Numbered from the stretch's first letter, positions 11,266 to 22,364 are shown. The stretch: 33,744 bases of DNA from Welwitschia mirabilis (GCA_051453625.1 JBOZIK010000001.1:244241558-244275301), one strand, 5' to 3'. Notes: a model not told the origin generated them from the letters alone. Program-made: numbers and translations.

Positions 11266-11797
11266 ATTATTATTCATTAAAGCTTACTCTTCTTATTTGG
11301 CATACATGTTTATGCCTTGTTATTTCTATCATTCTTGTTATTTGACATAGTTTATGATTTTTAATATCATTTATTATTATCACACTTTATATATTAATAC
11401 ATTATTATGTTTCAATATTACGTTTTATTATCACTTTTCTTAAATGATATGCTCTAATTTTTATTGTCAATACATTACCATGAGTAGATTTTTTATGATC
11501 TTCATATTATGTAGTGATTGGTATACTTTTAATTCTATACTCTCATTTTATTACTAACACATCACTATTAGCATATCTTACTTGATTAGTTGTTAATATT
11601 CTTAAATAAAATTATTAAATAATTTTATGTCTTTCTTGCTCTACACTTTACATGCTTATTCAAGTGATCAATATCATGATCTTCTTAATATTATTACAAA
11701 ATATGTTTATGTACTTTTCTCCCTTGAATATGAGTATTAAATTTTAGTTGATTGAATGAGATTGCAGTAATGAGATTTACTAAGTTTTGGATATCAT
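11266..11797 (+). other. 3' untranslated region of the Sirevirus
   Basis: AT-rich, no coding signal. The minus-strand frame 11694-11891 crosses the LTR boundary and is not a gene. Confidence 0.6.
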
Positions 11798-11812
11798 AAA
11801 AAAGGACGTGAT
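11798..11812 (+). other. Polypurine tract of the Sirevirus
   Basis: AAAAAAGGACGTGAT abuts the 3' LTR start TGTTAGTAAA. It occupies the polypurine-tract position and looks like the A-run plus G-rich tract plus GAT of this lineage with a few substitutions. Plus-strand DNA synthesis would start here. Confidence 0.75.
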
Positions 11813-13395
11813 TGTTAGTAAATCTAACTTTGATGATTTCACTTATGAAATATTTTGTATCATTGTGTAGATAGGTCATTGCAAAAAACAATCAGATCAC
11901 TACAAGCATAAGTTAATAACAGGTCTTTAAAGACGATATCTCATGAAAAGCTTAGAATTTGAAATCCAAGATCAGTTACCTAAAGATGTCTACATTATGA
12001 AAGATGTCTATGCTAAACATATATAGATCTTAAAGACATCTATGATGAAGATGTTTATAGATTAAAGACATCTATAATATACTAGCTTCTAAGTCTCAAA
12101 TTAAATATGACTATCTCATAAAGATGATCATGCTAAAAGTTGGATCTAATTCTAATGAAAGATGTCTACATGTTTGAAATTGTCTATGATAAAATGAAAT
12201 AGGTAATAGAGTTATTTTATNNNNNNNNNNATCATGGAGGGCCAAATATTATATAAACTAATTTTCATCTAATTTTGAGTAAGTTCACTGAAGATGTATA
12301 CTAGGTGAAGACAATCTTAGATCAAAGTTCACATCAATTAAAAATGAAGATGTGTTCCTAACACCTAGATGTTTGTATCCATTACATGATGGTTAAAAAT
12401 TTTAAATGACTATTATTTGACATCAAATAGCTAGTTTATTTTTAATAGTGTAAAGGCACAATGTTAAAGAACAAATTATAACAACTTTAAGAAAACATAT
12501 TAAATAAATCAGTCTCAGAGAACAAATACATAGGTAATTAGAACTACTCAAAAAATATCAAAGTCATTATTTTTAAAGGAGTTTATAGTGCTTACATCTT
12601 TTATTCTTAGATTCTACATTGCTACATCATTTGCTTGCACTTGTAATGACGATAACAAGAAGGAACTCAAGAAATTCCTTGAAACTATAACATTTAAGCT
12701 TTTTCTTATATTGTACTTATTAGTTCTTACATTTTGTTGAACTATCTTACTCTTAGATATTATTGTAAAGTCTGTTATTATATAATCAAACTCATTGTAA
12801 GATAACCGTTATATGAGTGTGCATTGAAATTATGCCTATAAGCATTTACTTTGTTATAAGGTTTGTGATGAACCAAAACCATTATTTTCCTATGGATAAG
12901 AGAGCGCTATCTTGTGATGAGAATCTCATTATTATAATGTTGATGATGTGCCAAAAAAATGCTATTTCCTTAAGGAGAAGAGAGTGTTGCCTTACAAGGA
13001 GACTCTTATTATTATAAAATTGGTGGTGCACTAGAAAACTACTATTTTCCTAAGGAAAAAAGAGTATTACCTTATGAGGAAACTTACATTATTGTAAGAT
13101 TGGTGGTATATCAAAACACCAATATTTTCCTAAGGGGAAGAGAGTCTTATCTTATGAGGATACTATCATTGTTGTAAGTTTATTATAACACTAAAAAACC
13201 ATTATTTCTTGAAAGTCAAGAGTATCTATAGTTATTATAGAAAGCTATCATCTATGTGGACATGTATCTAGGTTGGAAAACCATATTATCTTAGTAAGTT
13301 ATATATTATTATTATGATTTTTAATTTTATTATTAATGAAATTTTTTATTTAATGGAACTCATTTACCCCTCCCCTCTAAGTTTCATGATCCTCA
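11813..13395 (+). repeat. 3' LTR of the Sirevirus
   Basis: Starts TGTTAGTAAATCTAAC and ends ...GATCCTCA, matching the 5' LTR from end to end. A 10-N gap at 12221-12230 stands where the 5' LTR has about 59 bases, so this gap is undersized or hides a deletion. That largely explains the difference between 1583 and 1625 bases. It contains five AGATGTCT/AGACATCT octamers (about 11984-12170) and five ~80-bp repeat units near its right end. Confidence 0.9.
12855..13215 (+). repeat. ~80-bp tandem repeat array (5 units) in the 3' LTR
   Basis: Anchors at about 12885, 12964, 13045, 13125 and 13204 give spacings of 79-81 bases. Each unit has CTATTTTCCTAAGG-like, AAGAGAGT, GAGGAGACT and CATTATTATAA blocks. 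The 66-residue open frame at 12817-13017 runs through this array and is not a gene. Confidence 0.9.
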
Positions 13396-14290
13396 CTCTA
13401 AAATATACCAAATGAAGAGTAGAATTATTATAACTAAATAAATAATTTATTAATTATCTATATTAGTTAGAATTATATGTATGCATCTATATAGTATATT
13501 CATCGAACATAATTAAATGAAGATAATTCTAACAATGATCATTCCTATGCTTAAATTTCATCACCAATGTGGGTTATATTGAATTTTTTTATAGTACCTT
13601 TTTGAAAGTGGATTTTATTATTACTCTCTTACTTTACCCATGTATGAACTTACTTCAACTTAATATCCCTGACCCCTAGCATCAATAGATCATTTTACAC
13701 TCTCCAAAGATGTTTTAATATAGTGGAAGTTATTTGTAAGCATGCATCCACCTTAATCACTCCTTGTCACCTATATTAGAGATATGTGAAGGTGAAGTAT
13801 AGGCCTATAGAGTTAAGTAAAGTAATGTTTATATAGTTTATAACCTAAAGTAAAACCAACTCATATCTAGAGGGTGGTTAGATATCAATTTAAAATGTCA
13901 TTAATAAGAGTTATAACTTCTTATTATATTAGCTAAGTATTATCCTCAATCTTATTCATGTATATTTTATAACACGTTTACATATTTTTAACTATATATA
14001 AGATATCTCTCTATGTTGTAAAAAATAAAGAATAAATAAAGGACACAATTCTATGATATCATTATTGTTTGTAAAATAAAATAACCTAAACATTAAATCA
14101 CAATAAATATATGATAATAATATGATTTATTCATTAAAATATAAAAATGGTAATAAAGAATAAGTAACATTCGATCCTAGATTCATCCCTATCTATTAAA
14201 TAATATTATTAAGAAGAAAGAAAGAAAAGAAAAAATAAAAAATAAAAATAAGATACTTAATTATAGTAAAAAAATTAGGATGTTACATAA
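13396..14290 (+). repeat. Possible 3' part of an LTR of an older element
   Basis: There are no ORFs. The stretch ends AGGATGTTACA (14277-14287), followed after three bases by a primer-binding-site-like sequence; this arrangement is typical of chromovirus LTR ends. If it is an LTR, the Sirevirus at 2748-13395 is inserted inside it and the rest lies in 1-2747. I could not find an LTR start or a second copy. Confidence 0.4.
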
Positions 14291-14308
14291 TGATATCAGA
14301 ACTCTGGG
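14291..14308 (+). other. Orphan primer-binding site, initiator-Met type
   Basis: TGATATCAGAACTCTGGG differs from the common TGGTATCAGAGC core only by G-to-A changes, and follows an LTR-like end (...TGTTACA) by three bases. No gag follows because the Athila-type element begins about 190 bases later. Confidence 0.5.
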
Positions 14309-14500
14309 TTAACTTAAGTAATATCTCTATTAAGTAATTATTAATTTATCAAAAAATAAATCCAGTTATATATTTTACAACCTTTTTCCCTAATAACCAT
14401 AAGGTGAGTTATGGCTCTAACAACCTTAATTCTTAGTAGCTATAAAGTTAGTTATATCCCTGATAATTCTAAACCATGAGCAATATTAATTATATCCTTA
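14309..14500 (+). other. Leader-like sequence truncated by the Athila insertion
   Basis: Non-coding. It carries repeated phrases such as GTTAGTTATATCCCTGATAATTC and CCCTAATAACCATAAGG. Similar phrases, plus the string AACTTAAGTAAT, recur at about 28265-28650 upstream of the right-hand chromovirus gag. This suggests two related element leaders. Similarity is by eye and patchy. Confidence 0.35.
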
Positions 14501-15756
14501 TATCATAATGTGAATTTGTACAATCTTCAAGTCCTTATGTAAAACCTATAAATCATAATACTTGCAAAAAAATACACACTAGTGTAAATGGGAGTTAACT
14601 TGAATATTGTAATTCATTAAAAGAACTATAATAGAAGTTAGATAATTGATTTTACAAATTATTTTAAGGATTTTTTTATATAAATAAAAATAAAGAATAA
14701 TGCAAATGTAGTAAAAGATGAATGAGGATGAAATCCAAATGTATGAAATGCAAGTGTAGTGAATTTATTTGAATTCTAATCTTTTTATCACAAGAATCAG
14801 TTTTTATAACTTAGATTAATTAGGAAGAGCTATGACTTATTCCTAACCAACATAAGCTATACAATATATCAAACAGAATATGAATAAATGCAAAGATGGA
14901 AATGGAATGAAATAAATACAATATAAGATCTAAACTAATAATCTAAACCTTAATAATGGTTACCCTTATGATTTAAATAAACTATGAAGCTGTCATAAAA
15001 TCATAATCAACTTAAACCCTAAGGGAGCTTCATATAATAGAAGTGAAAATATTTCTTGCACTAATCATAAATTAACATTCATTTACAAACAAAGTAGTAG
15101 TACCTCAATAGACGATACTCAGCTTAAGACCCAGGAAAACTTCTCTCTGTAGCTATGGATGGACCTCCTATCCTTTAATCTCACATCATAAGAATATTTA
15201 ATACAAAATATTGAAATAAGAGCAAAGTAAAGGGAGGTAATTATAGTTTTACATTAAAGTTCTAAAAGAAAAATCCTAAACGTTAGAGAAAAAACCCTAG
15301 TAATTCACATGAGGCACATTACTCCATTATAAAGATAATTTATTTTTGTTTATATAAAAATAGTTGTTGTTTTATCTATCATCTAAATGACCCTAGGAAT
15401 GATACCTCATAATAAGAAGTGAGTCATGAGCTTCTCATTTCATAGTCAATCCTAGAGTCTAGAGTCTATGTTAGCATCTCTATTATTCTAACTATTGTCT
15501 AGATGACATAGGACATAATATTTTTCTTAAAGATTTCACCTAAGATAAATTAGCCTTCTGCATTACTGATCTTTTCCTCCAAATGCTAGCTATCAGAATA
15601 TACTTGAAATGCCTTCAAATATGCTAAGAATTGCATAATTCCATAATTATCCTATTGACTCTTCATAATCATTATAATTGCATCTAAACCCATATAAATG
15701 TCCTATGAAAGTACTCAAAATACTTCATCAAAGACATACAAATTAGCATCACAACA
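14501..15756 (-). repeat. 3' LTR of the Athila-type element
   Basis: Aligned by eye to 22386-24153 over its whole length, about four fifths identical. On the coding strand it starts TGTTGTGATGC at 15756 and ends ...CATTATGATA at 14501, where the other LTR ends CATCACGACA; the differences are G-to-A or C-to-T. The polypurine tract lies directly to its right on the plus strand. Confidence 0.88.
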
Positions 15757-15777
15757 TAGCCCCCCACTTAGTCTTAC
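15757..15777 (-). other. Polypurine tract of the Athila-type element
   Basis: On the minus strand it reads GTAAGACTAAGTGGGGGG followed by CTA, directly before the LTR start TGTTGTG. This is the expected plus-strand primer of gypsy elements, and it is unusually G-rich for this window. Confidence 0.8.
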
Positions 15778-16640
15778 TGGTCCCTGATAAAGTAAGTAAT
15801 TAACTACAAATTGTGAGCCAATTTAATTAATATAAATATTAAATAGACAAATATAAATTAAGTTTAGAAATCCTTAATATGTAAAATCAAATACTAAAAC
15901 TAATTAATTACCATAATACCTCAGTGGGATGTGTAGTAAGCTGAATGAATCTAGGAAATAAGTAATACCTCTGTTAACACTAAGAATATCACTGATCCTA
16001 TAGCCTCTAAGTATTTATTATTATCTATGATTAGGGTAGTGCAACCACAGTTAGAGAAGTAGGAACCCATGAAGCATAACCAACTGACCCCTCAATGGAG
16101 TTTCCATAGCTATCCTATGATACTACCAAAGGCCCTTCTTAGGAAAAATTGCCTTGGTGTGCTTACAATAGGATATCATGATTTATTTTAGATAATGATA
16201 ACTTATTTGCTTGCTTGAGTTTTTCTTGTCTTTTTTTTTTGTTTTTTTAAAGAAAAAATATTCCACATGATTAAGTACTCATAAAGATAAGGGTGAAGTA
16301 ATGAGATGAAAAACAAGTGAGAGCATGCCCAAATAACTAAAGACTCACATCATTGAGAGAGAATAAAAAACCAATAAATCTTCCTTCAAAATGAAGTTGA
16401 TAAATATACAAATCTCTTAAAATTAATTGAATCTAATCTTATCGCTTTAAAATGCTCAAGTAAAAAATTACTAATCATGGTAACTTCATAAAGTAATACA
16501 TAAGTTAAGTTAAAGATGTTCAAGTAACAGCATCAAGTCTAGCAAAGGATTCAACTAAGAAAAAATTTAGACAATGGTAAGAGGAAACTTTTCCTCATTC
16601 ATAGGGGCTTTTAGGACAAGTTCTTCTATGATGTTCAAGG
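15778..16640 (-). other. Region between integrase and polypurine tract, no gene seen
   Basis: Some Athila elements carry an extra envelope-like ORF in this place. I see no open frame or conserved motif here, only A/T-rich decayed sequence with a poly-T/poly-A tract near 16230-16260. Confidence 0.5.
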
Positions 16641-16649
16641 TTTGATTGG

Positions 16650-17760
16650 TAGATGATTCATAGATTTTCAACCTTTGTCCATTAACTTTATAAATTTCTT
16701 CAATATTTAGATCAAAGATTTTAACTCAGCCATTCAGATGTACTTTTTCAAGAAGCTAAGGATGTAACCATTTAAAGGTTAACTTGTTATGTAAAAATTG
16801 CACTCAAGTATTATATAAAAGTACTAGTTGATCTAGTTTAAATTGCTTATGGATTATCTTATTATCATGNNNNNNNNNNNNNNNNNNNNNNNNNNNNNNN
16901 NNNNNNNNNNNNNNNNNNNNNNNNNNNNNNNNNNNNNNNNNNNNNNNNNNNNNNNNNNNNNNNNNNNNNATTTCTTATGGATTATCTTATTATCATGATT
17001 GAACTTGACTTGGACTTTATGAATGAGTTGATAATGTACAACATGGATATGCTTTTTATTTAAATTGTTAAGTTGGATCAATTAAGTCTTAACATTTTTT
17101 TCTAAGTCCACAAGATTAAGTTGATGAATGGATCAATAAGAGTTATAGAAAACATCAACTGACAAGACACAAACCTTTTCATACATAAGTTCATAAGATT
17201 AAAAGCCTAGAGAGCTTTGTCAAGTAGTATGGTAAGCTCAAAGAACATTATTAAGTTTAGAAGTCCAAGTTTTTTTATTGATAGAAACTGGTTTTTGAAG
17301 CATTTTTTTAATTTTCCTATTAGCATTTTTAGCTTGACCATTGATTTATAGATGATAAGCACATACAATTCTTTGTTCAATTCCAATGGATCAAAGAAGT
17401 TTCTGAAAAAGGTAATTGATAAAACAAGTATTTTAATCATTAATGATGGTTCTAGGAAATCAAAATGTTAAAATAAATGAGTTTAGACAAAATTATAAAT
17501 AGTTTGAACATCATTCTTAGTATTAGAAATAGCTTTGACCCGCTTGGTAACTTAATCAAGGGCTTTTATGATGTAGTTTTTATTATGAGAAGGTGGTTTA
17601 ATAGGGCCTATAAATTCAAATCCTCCAATAATCAAAAGGATCACATTCAAGCATAAGCTTAAAGGAAATATCTTTAGAATGAGTTAGGCTACCATAACAT
17701 TGACAAGCATCACACCTTTTTAGCAAAGTCAAAAGAGTCTTTGAAAAGGGTAGGTTACTA
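16650..17760 (-). pseudogene. Athila-type integrase remnant
   Basis: Inserts the element's cDNA. In coding order the zinc module's CxxC survives as KRCDACQCYGSL (about 17690-17725). The core starts GFEFIGPIK (about 17605-17635), with Glu in place of the first catalytic Asp. The block TIINDQNTCFINYLF (about 17395-17440) keeps the second Asp. The third reads INGQAKNANRKIKK, with Lys for the catalytic Glu (codon at 17328-17330). The C-terminal module is seen as LVLLYNT ... IYKVNGQRLKIY (about 16660-16830), a strong Athila marker. The open frame 17207-17440 is only a shifted slice of this domain. A 100-N gap at 16870-16969 interrupts it, with repeated flanks. Frameshifts and stops throughout. Confidence 0.88.
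16870..16969. other. Assembly gap (100 N) with repeated flanks
   Basis: The 24 bases 16846-16869 recur as 16974-16997 right after the gap. The contig ends overlap, so little or no sequence is probably missing. Confidence 0.85.
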
Positions 17761-18039
17761 GAAACTAGAGTGAAGAATTTTCATTATAGTCTTTTGTCTG
17801 TTAAAGTATCCCATACAAACATATCTAGTTTTTCTCATTTAGGCATACATTTATGCATGATTTGGTTTTTGCATCATCCACAAAGATGGGATTCATTTCA
17901 CTCATAATTACCAATCCTATGTAGAAAAGATTTCCATTGATTATGGTTCCAATACTGAGGTGTTTTCATAATACACAATGTTAGCATACCAAGAAGAAAG
18001 ATAAGTAGAGAAGATAGCATAAAGTTATTCAATAGCAAA

Positions 18040-18420
18040 TAGTTGTTATTTTAAAAAGAGTCATTTATGAAAAGCTCATCATGAGAACAAGATAATTGAG
18101 ATAAGTTATCTGTAATACTATTATGTTTTTCACCCTTATCAATGATTTTAATATTAAATTCTTACATGAAAAGGATCTACATAATAAGTTTGGCAATAGA
18201 ATCTTTCTTGGTCATAATAAAAGATTATCAAGGGAAAAGATGATAACAAGCATTTCTTTTTCTGTGATAGTATAGTTAAATTAGGCCTTAGATAAAGTTT
18301 TAGTAAGCTAATGATATGACTTTAAGATTATTTTCACATTTTTGACCAAGAATCCCACCCATAGCAATGTTTGTAGCATCACACATAAGTTCAAAATCTT
18401 TAGTCTAATTGGAACCTATG
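18040..18420 (-). pseudogene. Gypsy RNase H remnant
   Basis: Degrades template RNA. The first catalytic block is readable as DFELMCDATNIAMGGILGQ (about 18335-18405) and keeps its Asp. A frameshift and stops follow, then a HRKRN/EKEML-like stretch near 18255. The tail EFNIKIIDKG ... ITDNLSQLSC (about 18090-18165) matches the conserved end of the domain, with Asn and Gln where His/Arg residues are usual. It sits between RT and integrase as expected for gypsy elements. Confidence 0.83.
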
Positions 18421-18539
18421 ATAATAGGCTCAAAAAAAATTTTTATCTTTTAGTATTTTAAAAGTGAGTTGAATGAGTTATTCAAATTAAATTTAGATTC
18501 TTTTTCAAGTAATGAGTAAAGGGGTTTGTAAAGATTAAC

Positions 18540-19060
18540 ATAATCTTAAATCAAACAATGATAGAAAATAGCATAACCTAGGAAAGATAAAACTTGTTTG
18601 ACACTAGTTAGAGGGTTAAGGTTTTTTATGATAATAACTTTTATAGGATTCATCCTAATTCCCTCACTATAAATGTAGTAACATAAACTAATTTCATTAT
18701 TAATAAGAAATAAAAACTCTTTTGCCAACTCAAGTATAAGCCACTTTCTATACATAGATCTAAGATTTTTCTAATCTTTTTATGATTTGTTCAAAATTTC
18801 CACCAAATATTGAAAAGTCATTCATAATGATTTTAATAGATTCCTTTATCATGTTAGAAAAGACACCCGTAATTTCTCATTAAAAAGTTCCAAGGGCATT
18901 GCAAAGTCCAAAAGGCATTATTCTAAAGCAAAATATTCCAAAAGGAGAGGTAAATGTTGTTTAGCATTCATAAGTTTAATAATTTCATGTTTGAGCCTTA
19001 GTTGGGGTTACCTAACAGGTTTAACATTATCTTCAAGGTATATTTTGTGTTAAACTATAG
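18540..19060 (-). pseudogene. Athila-type reverse transcriptase remnant with internal deletion
   Basis: Copies RNA to cDNA. Coding order: HKIYLEDNVKPVR and RLKHEIIKLMNAK (about 18965-19050) are the conserved N-terminal part. They join directly to TFTSPFGIFCFRIMPFGLCN (about 18890-18957). The roughly 85-90 residues normally between these blocks, including the first catalytic Asp, are missing with no N gap. The active-site box reads IMNDFSIFG (about 18802-18831), Asn for the first Asp (codon 18820-18822). The connection segment is the open frame 18546-18755, with EGIRMNPIKVIIIKNLNPLT and a SFLGYAIFYHCLI end, a family hallmark. Not functional. Confidence 0.88.
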
Positions 19061-19069
19061 AAGAGGAAA

Positions 19070-19590
19070 TAGCAGCTAAATCCTTATAAGTCTAAGCAAA
19101 ATAATTTTCTTTAAAAGCTAAAAGTAAGACCAAGTTAGACTCTTCTTAAGGAGTAATAAGATCACTTATTACCAAAGGCTTCTTTAGATTATTAGATGGA
19201 AACGTGTATTTCAAACCTTAGGATAACTCTTTCAATTCTAAGTTGTAACTCTTTCAATTCTAAGTTGTAACTTTTATATTTTATTACTAAATTATCATCA
19301 GTGACTATCATCCTAAATTATCATCTAGATGATTGTAGTAAATGAAATCCTTGACAAAGGGTTTTTAATTGAGTAAACATATTGAACTTCTTTCTAGTTT
19401 AAAACTTCCTTATCCTCATACTCAAGACATTGTATTTTAGTTAGATCGTCATATAAAGTTGACTCATATAGCATTGTTAATTCTCTCCTCAATTGAGTGA
19501 TGTAAATAAAAGTTGGTTTAAGTTCCTCTTTTAGGTTATACTCATCTTCTCTTTTTTTCACTAGAATCAAAAACTCTAATGGTGAGCTTC
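19070..19590 (-). pseudogene. Protease-RT spacer of the Athila-type polyprotein
   Basis: Coding order on the minus strand shows an acidic stretch, KREDEYNLKEELKPTFIYIT near 19500-19560, followed by LRRELTMLYES and LEYEDKEVLN. This is the spacer between protease and reverse transcriptase in this lineage. No catalytic motif belongs here. A short direct repeat of about 25 bases (CTCTTTCAATTCTAAGTTGTAA, starting about 19228 and 19251) lies within it. Confidence 0.5.
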
Positions 19591-20000
19591 TTGTTGTCTA
19601 TGTGACATTCCATTATTCTGTTTCATGTGTCAATAATACAGTGGATAATTGCATAAAAGGCTTTTCTTAAGAGTAATGAATAACCTTCATCATATTCTAC
19701 TTTAATGATAACCACATATATAGAATAGAAGGCATCTTTTATCTAGATAATTAAGTCTTTGATGATCCCTAAGGGTTTCTTAATTGAAGTATCAACTAAT
19801 TCTAAGATGATTTGTATAGGTTTCACTCTATTTTTCAAGCCAAGTCTTTATGTATGTGAAGAGTCATGATGTTTACACTTGATCCTATGTTAATTAAGGC
19901 TTTTCTAAGTCTCTTATTTTCTTCCAAAGTAACACTCACTATTGTTGCCCTAGGGTATTAAAATTTAGAACACTTTTCATAACTAAGTTCAAAAGAGATT
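19590..20000 (-). pseudogene. Gypsy aspartic protease remnant
   Basis: Cuts the polyprotein. The active-site block reads LINIGSSVNIMTLHIHKDL in coding order (about 19845-19897); the catalytic Asp of D-I/L-G-A/S-S is Asn (codon 19889-19891, G-to-A). It continues with VKPIQIILELVDTSIKKPLG (about 19780-19830), GIIKDLI, and a SLLLRKAFYAI block (about 19650-19680) equivalent to the family's second conserved half. One in-frame stop at least. It lies between gag and RT as expected. Confidence 0.83.
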
Positions 20001-20339
20001 AGGCAAAGAAGATATTACTAAGAATGAAATGTTTTTATTTTCTTTAAACTAAGTTTTTTGAAAACTTGGCATATTTAGGATTTTCTCACAAGAGTTTTCA
20101 AAAAGATAAGTTAATGTTTACCTCTAACATCAATGATTTCAAGTGCTTATCATAGGTAGGATTCCTATTTAACTAATCAAGTCAAGAAATATATGATTTC
20201 TTCCCTTTATTTTCTTGTAAAGAATTTTTCATGATAATTTTATCATTTAAAGTTAAAGGTAAATTATATATGTTTAAAATTTTTACATCATGTTCTTTCT
20301 TATATTTTTCATTATTTTTGGTAGTTAAATAATTATGAG

Positions 20340-21660
20340 TAGGAGAAGTTGTATCATTTCCACTTCTCATTACTACATTTAAATCTTTTTTAACTTCATT
20401 TGAATTAGTTAAAGGTTAAGATGCAAGAGACCCTTATGGTTGTTGATTAGCTAACATTATTTATTCAAGCATATTTACTAAATTTTTGATATTATTATTT
20501 ATCTTTTCTTACAATTTTTGAATTTTTATATTAAATTTCTAAGTGGGTCACTTTGATTTAGTTTAAGGTTTGAGGTGTTTGGTTGAAAATTGGAGTTATT
20601 TGATTGAAAGATTAAACTCTTTAATCTATTCTCAAAAGGTTTTTAATTTGATTACTTATCCAATATTTTTTGAAATTATGATTGGTTATTAAAGTAGGTC
20701 TCCTTTGATTAAATTCATACAATTCCTCAAACATCCTCTCTTTACATGTTAGCGACAAATGAAATTCTTTAGTTGGATGAGATTTGTCTTCACATATATC
20801 ACATGTTAAAGTTGTATTTCCCTCTTTTACTACCTTTTCATCAACTATCATTTAAGTGTACTTCTCTAAAGTGTAGTAATATCCTTAATCATGTTGGTTG
20901 AATCATCTTTCTCTTTCTTCTTATCATGTTTTACTTCTTTTAAGTCTTTTATAATTTGGCCTACAATTTGATTTTCTTTAGAAGTGGGTTTTGGCTAACT
21001 TTGACTTATTTTCACTAGATCTTTCAATAATTTCCATACATCATCTAAAGTCAAGTTTATTAAGTTACCACCATAAGAAAATTCTAAAGTTTTTTAGTTT
21101 GACTAATCAATTTACTATAGAAATAATTTATCAATTTCTCTTTATGAAATACATGAACAGGGTTAGAATGGATAACTATGATGAATCACTTATATGTTAT
21201 GGCATAATCATCTTAAGATTATTGTTGAAATTTGGTAAAGTCTTTCCTTATTTTTCTCATGATACTTTCACTGAAAAATCTTTTAATAAAAAATTCTTAC
21301 ACTTAACTCAATAATTTAAGACTCTTATATGAAATGGTTCTAAGCCAAAATTTTGCTTTTTCTCTAAGTATAATAGGAAAGATAACCATGTAAGTATGAT
21401 CATTAATATGTTTTTTTCCATTTTCTAATGTAAACACAAGTTGTTTAATGTCAGCTAGATGTTGAAAAAGGTCCTCTTTAGGTTCCCTAAAAATATTAGA
21501 TATGCACTTAAGTTTCTTAATTCTACATCATCGCTCAAAGGTAAATTGAAAGAATTTTAGATTTCATGTTTTCTACTAGGAATTAAATCTTAAAACATAG
21601 AATTTGCATTTGAAGTCAAATTTCTTATCATGATTGGTGCACTAAATGAAGTAACTTACT
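20340..21660 (-). pseudogene. gag: Athila-type gag remnant
   Basis: Builds the particle and binds element RNA. The capsid core is legible on the minus strand: FREPKEDLFQHLADIKQ, then VIFPIILREKAKFWLRTISY (about 21340-21500), with the retrotransposon-gag Trp-Leu block. The ending LTLDDVWKLLKDLVKIS lies near 21010-21060. The zinc-binding motif is in 20621-20851 as TCDICEDKSHPTKEFHLS (about 20752-20805), with the last Cys replaced by Phe. Further on, VVMRSGN at about 20350 is the RSG motif that ends gag before protease in this lineage. The plus-strand frame 20991-21314 is antisense to gag and not a gene. Confidence 0.83.
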
Positions 21661-22364
21661 TTTATTTTTGTGATGACTTCAACATAGATGAAAATGTAAT
21701 GACATGATCTGCTTATATGATATTATTTTCATAATTTTCTTTTGAAAAATTTTACTTTGAAATAATAAATTCAAAAAAATCTTCTTTTTAATTCTTAGAA
21801 TTTTGTTACTTGGGGCATGCATACCTGGATTTTGTTTGAAGTTAAATAACCCATCTTTGATGTTTTTCTTAATCAAGTTTCACTCTCTTTGATATTTTAT
21901 CTTATCATAATTTACCATGTCCTTGCATGCTCAGATAGAAAATGTAATGGTTTATCATTCTATATATTATGAGGATGACAAAGTAGATGTCTAGTAGATA
22001 TATGTTCTAGAAAATAAAAAAAAATAACTATAAAAAAGAAATAAGAAACTAAAGTAAAATTATTGATAGTTATTTGCTTAATCACCTGGACATCAGAGTG
22101 GATGATGTACTCTTTATTATACTATCAAAAACTTAAAACATTTATTATCAAAATCATACAAATATAGTTGTATACTATCATCTAAATAGTCATGGGAAGA
22201 TACTGAGGATAATAGAACTTATTATGACTACCAAAATGAAAAATGATGAAAAAATAAACCTATAAAAACTAGAATAGAAATATATTACTACTTCAATAAA
22301 TAACTTAAATTGAAGTCTAAGATACTTATCTGGCTGATGACAATCCTCCATCTCCTTATGGCCT
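21661..22364 (-). other. 5' leader and gag N-terminus of the Athila-type element
   Basis: The segment between the primer-binding site and the recognisable gag core. The minus-strand frame 21679-21876 is short, Lys-rich and not clearly conserved. The rest is A/T-rich leader with no feature I can name. Confidence 0.45.

Larger units (their letters stand above)
2748..13395 (+). mobile_element. Ty1/copia retrotransposon, Sirevirus (SIRE1/Maximus) type, complete but decayed
   Basis: Two direct LTRs flank a body with copia domain order: gag, protease, integrase, reverse transcriptase, RNase H, then an envelope-like ORF. Sirevirus identity rests on several points. The gag start is characteristic and gag has a long coiled-coil tail. 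The primer-binding site resembles an initiator-Met site. A polypurine tract lies directly before a TGTTRGTAAA LTR start, and there is an extra ORF 3' of pol. The 5 bases before the 5' LTR (CTATA, 2743-2747) and after the 3' LTR (CTCTA, 13396-13400) match at 4 of 5, an eroded target-site duplication. LTRs are only about 75-80% identical where I aligned them by eye, and every ORF carries stops and frameshifts, so the copy is old and inactive. Confidence 0.9.

Noticed and set aside
12817-13017. 66-residue frame with Cys and Arg-rich tail
   Set aside because: It is the translation of the 80-bp tandem repeat in the 3' LTR.
20991-21314. 107-residue plus-strand frame
   Set aside because: It is antisense to the Athila gag core, which is clearly read on the minus strand.
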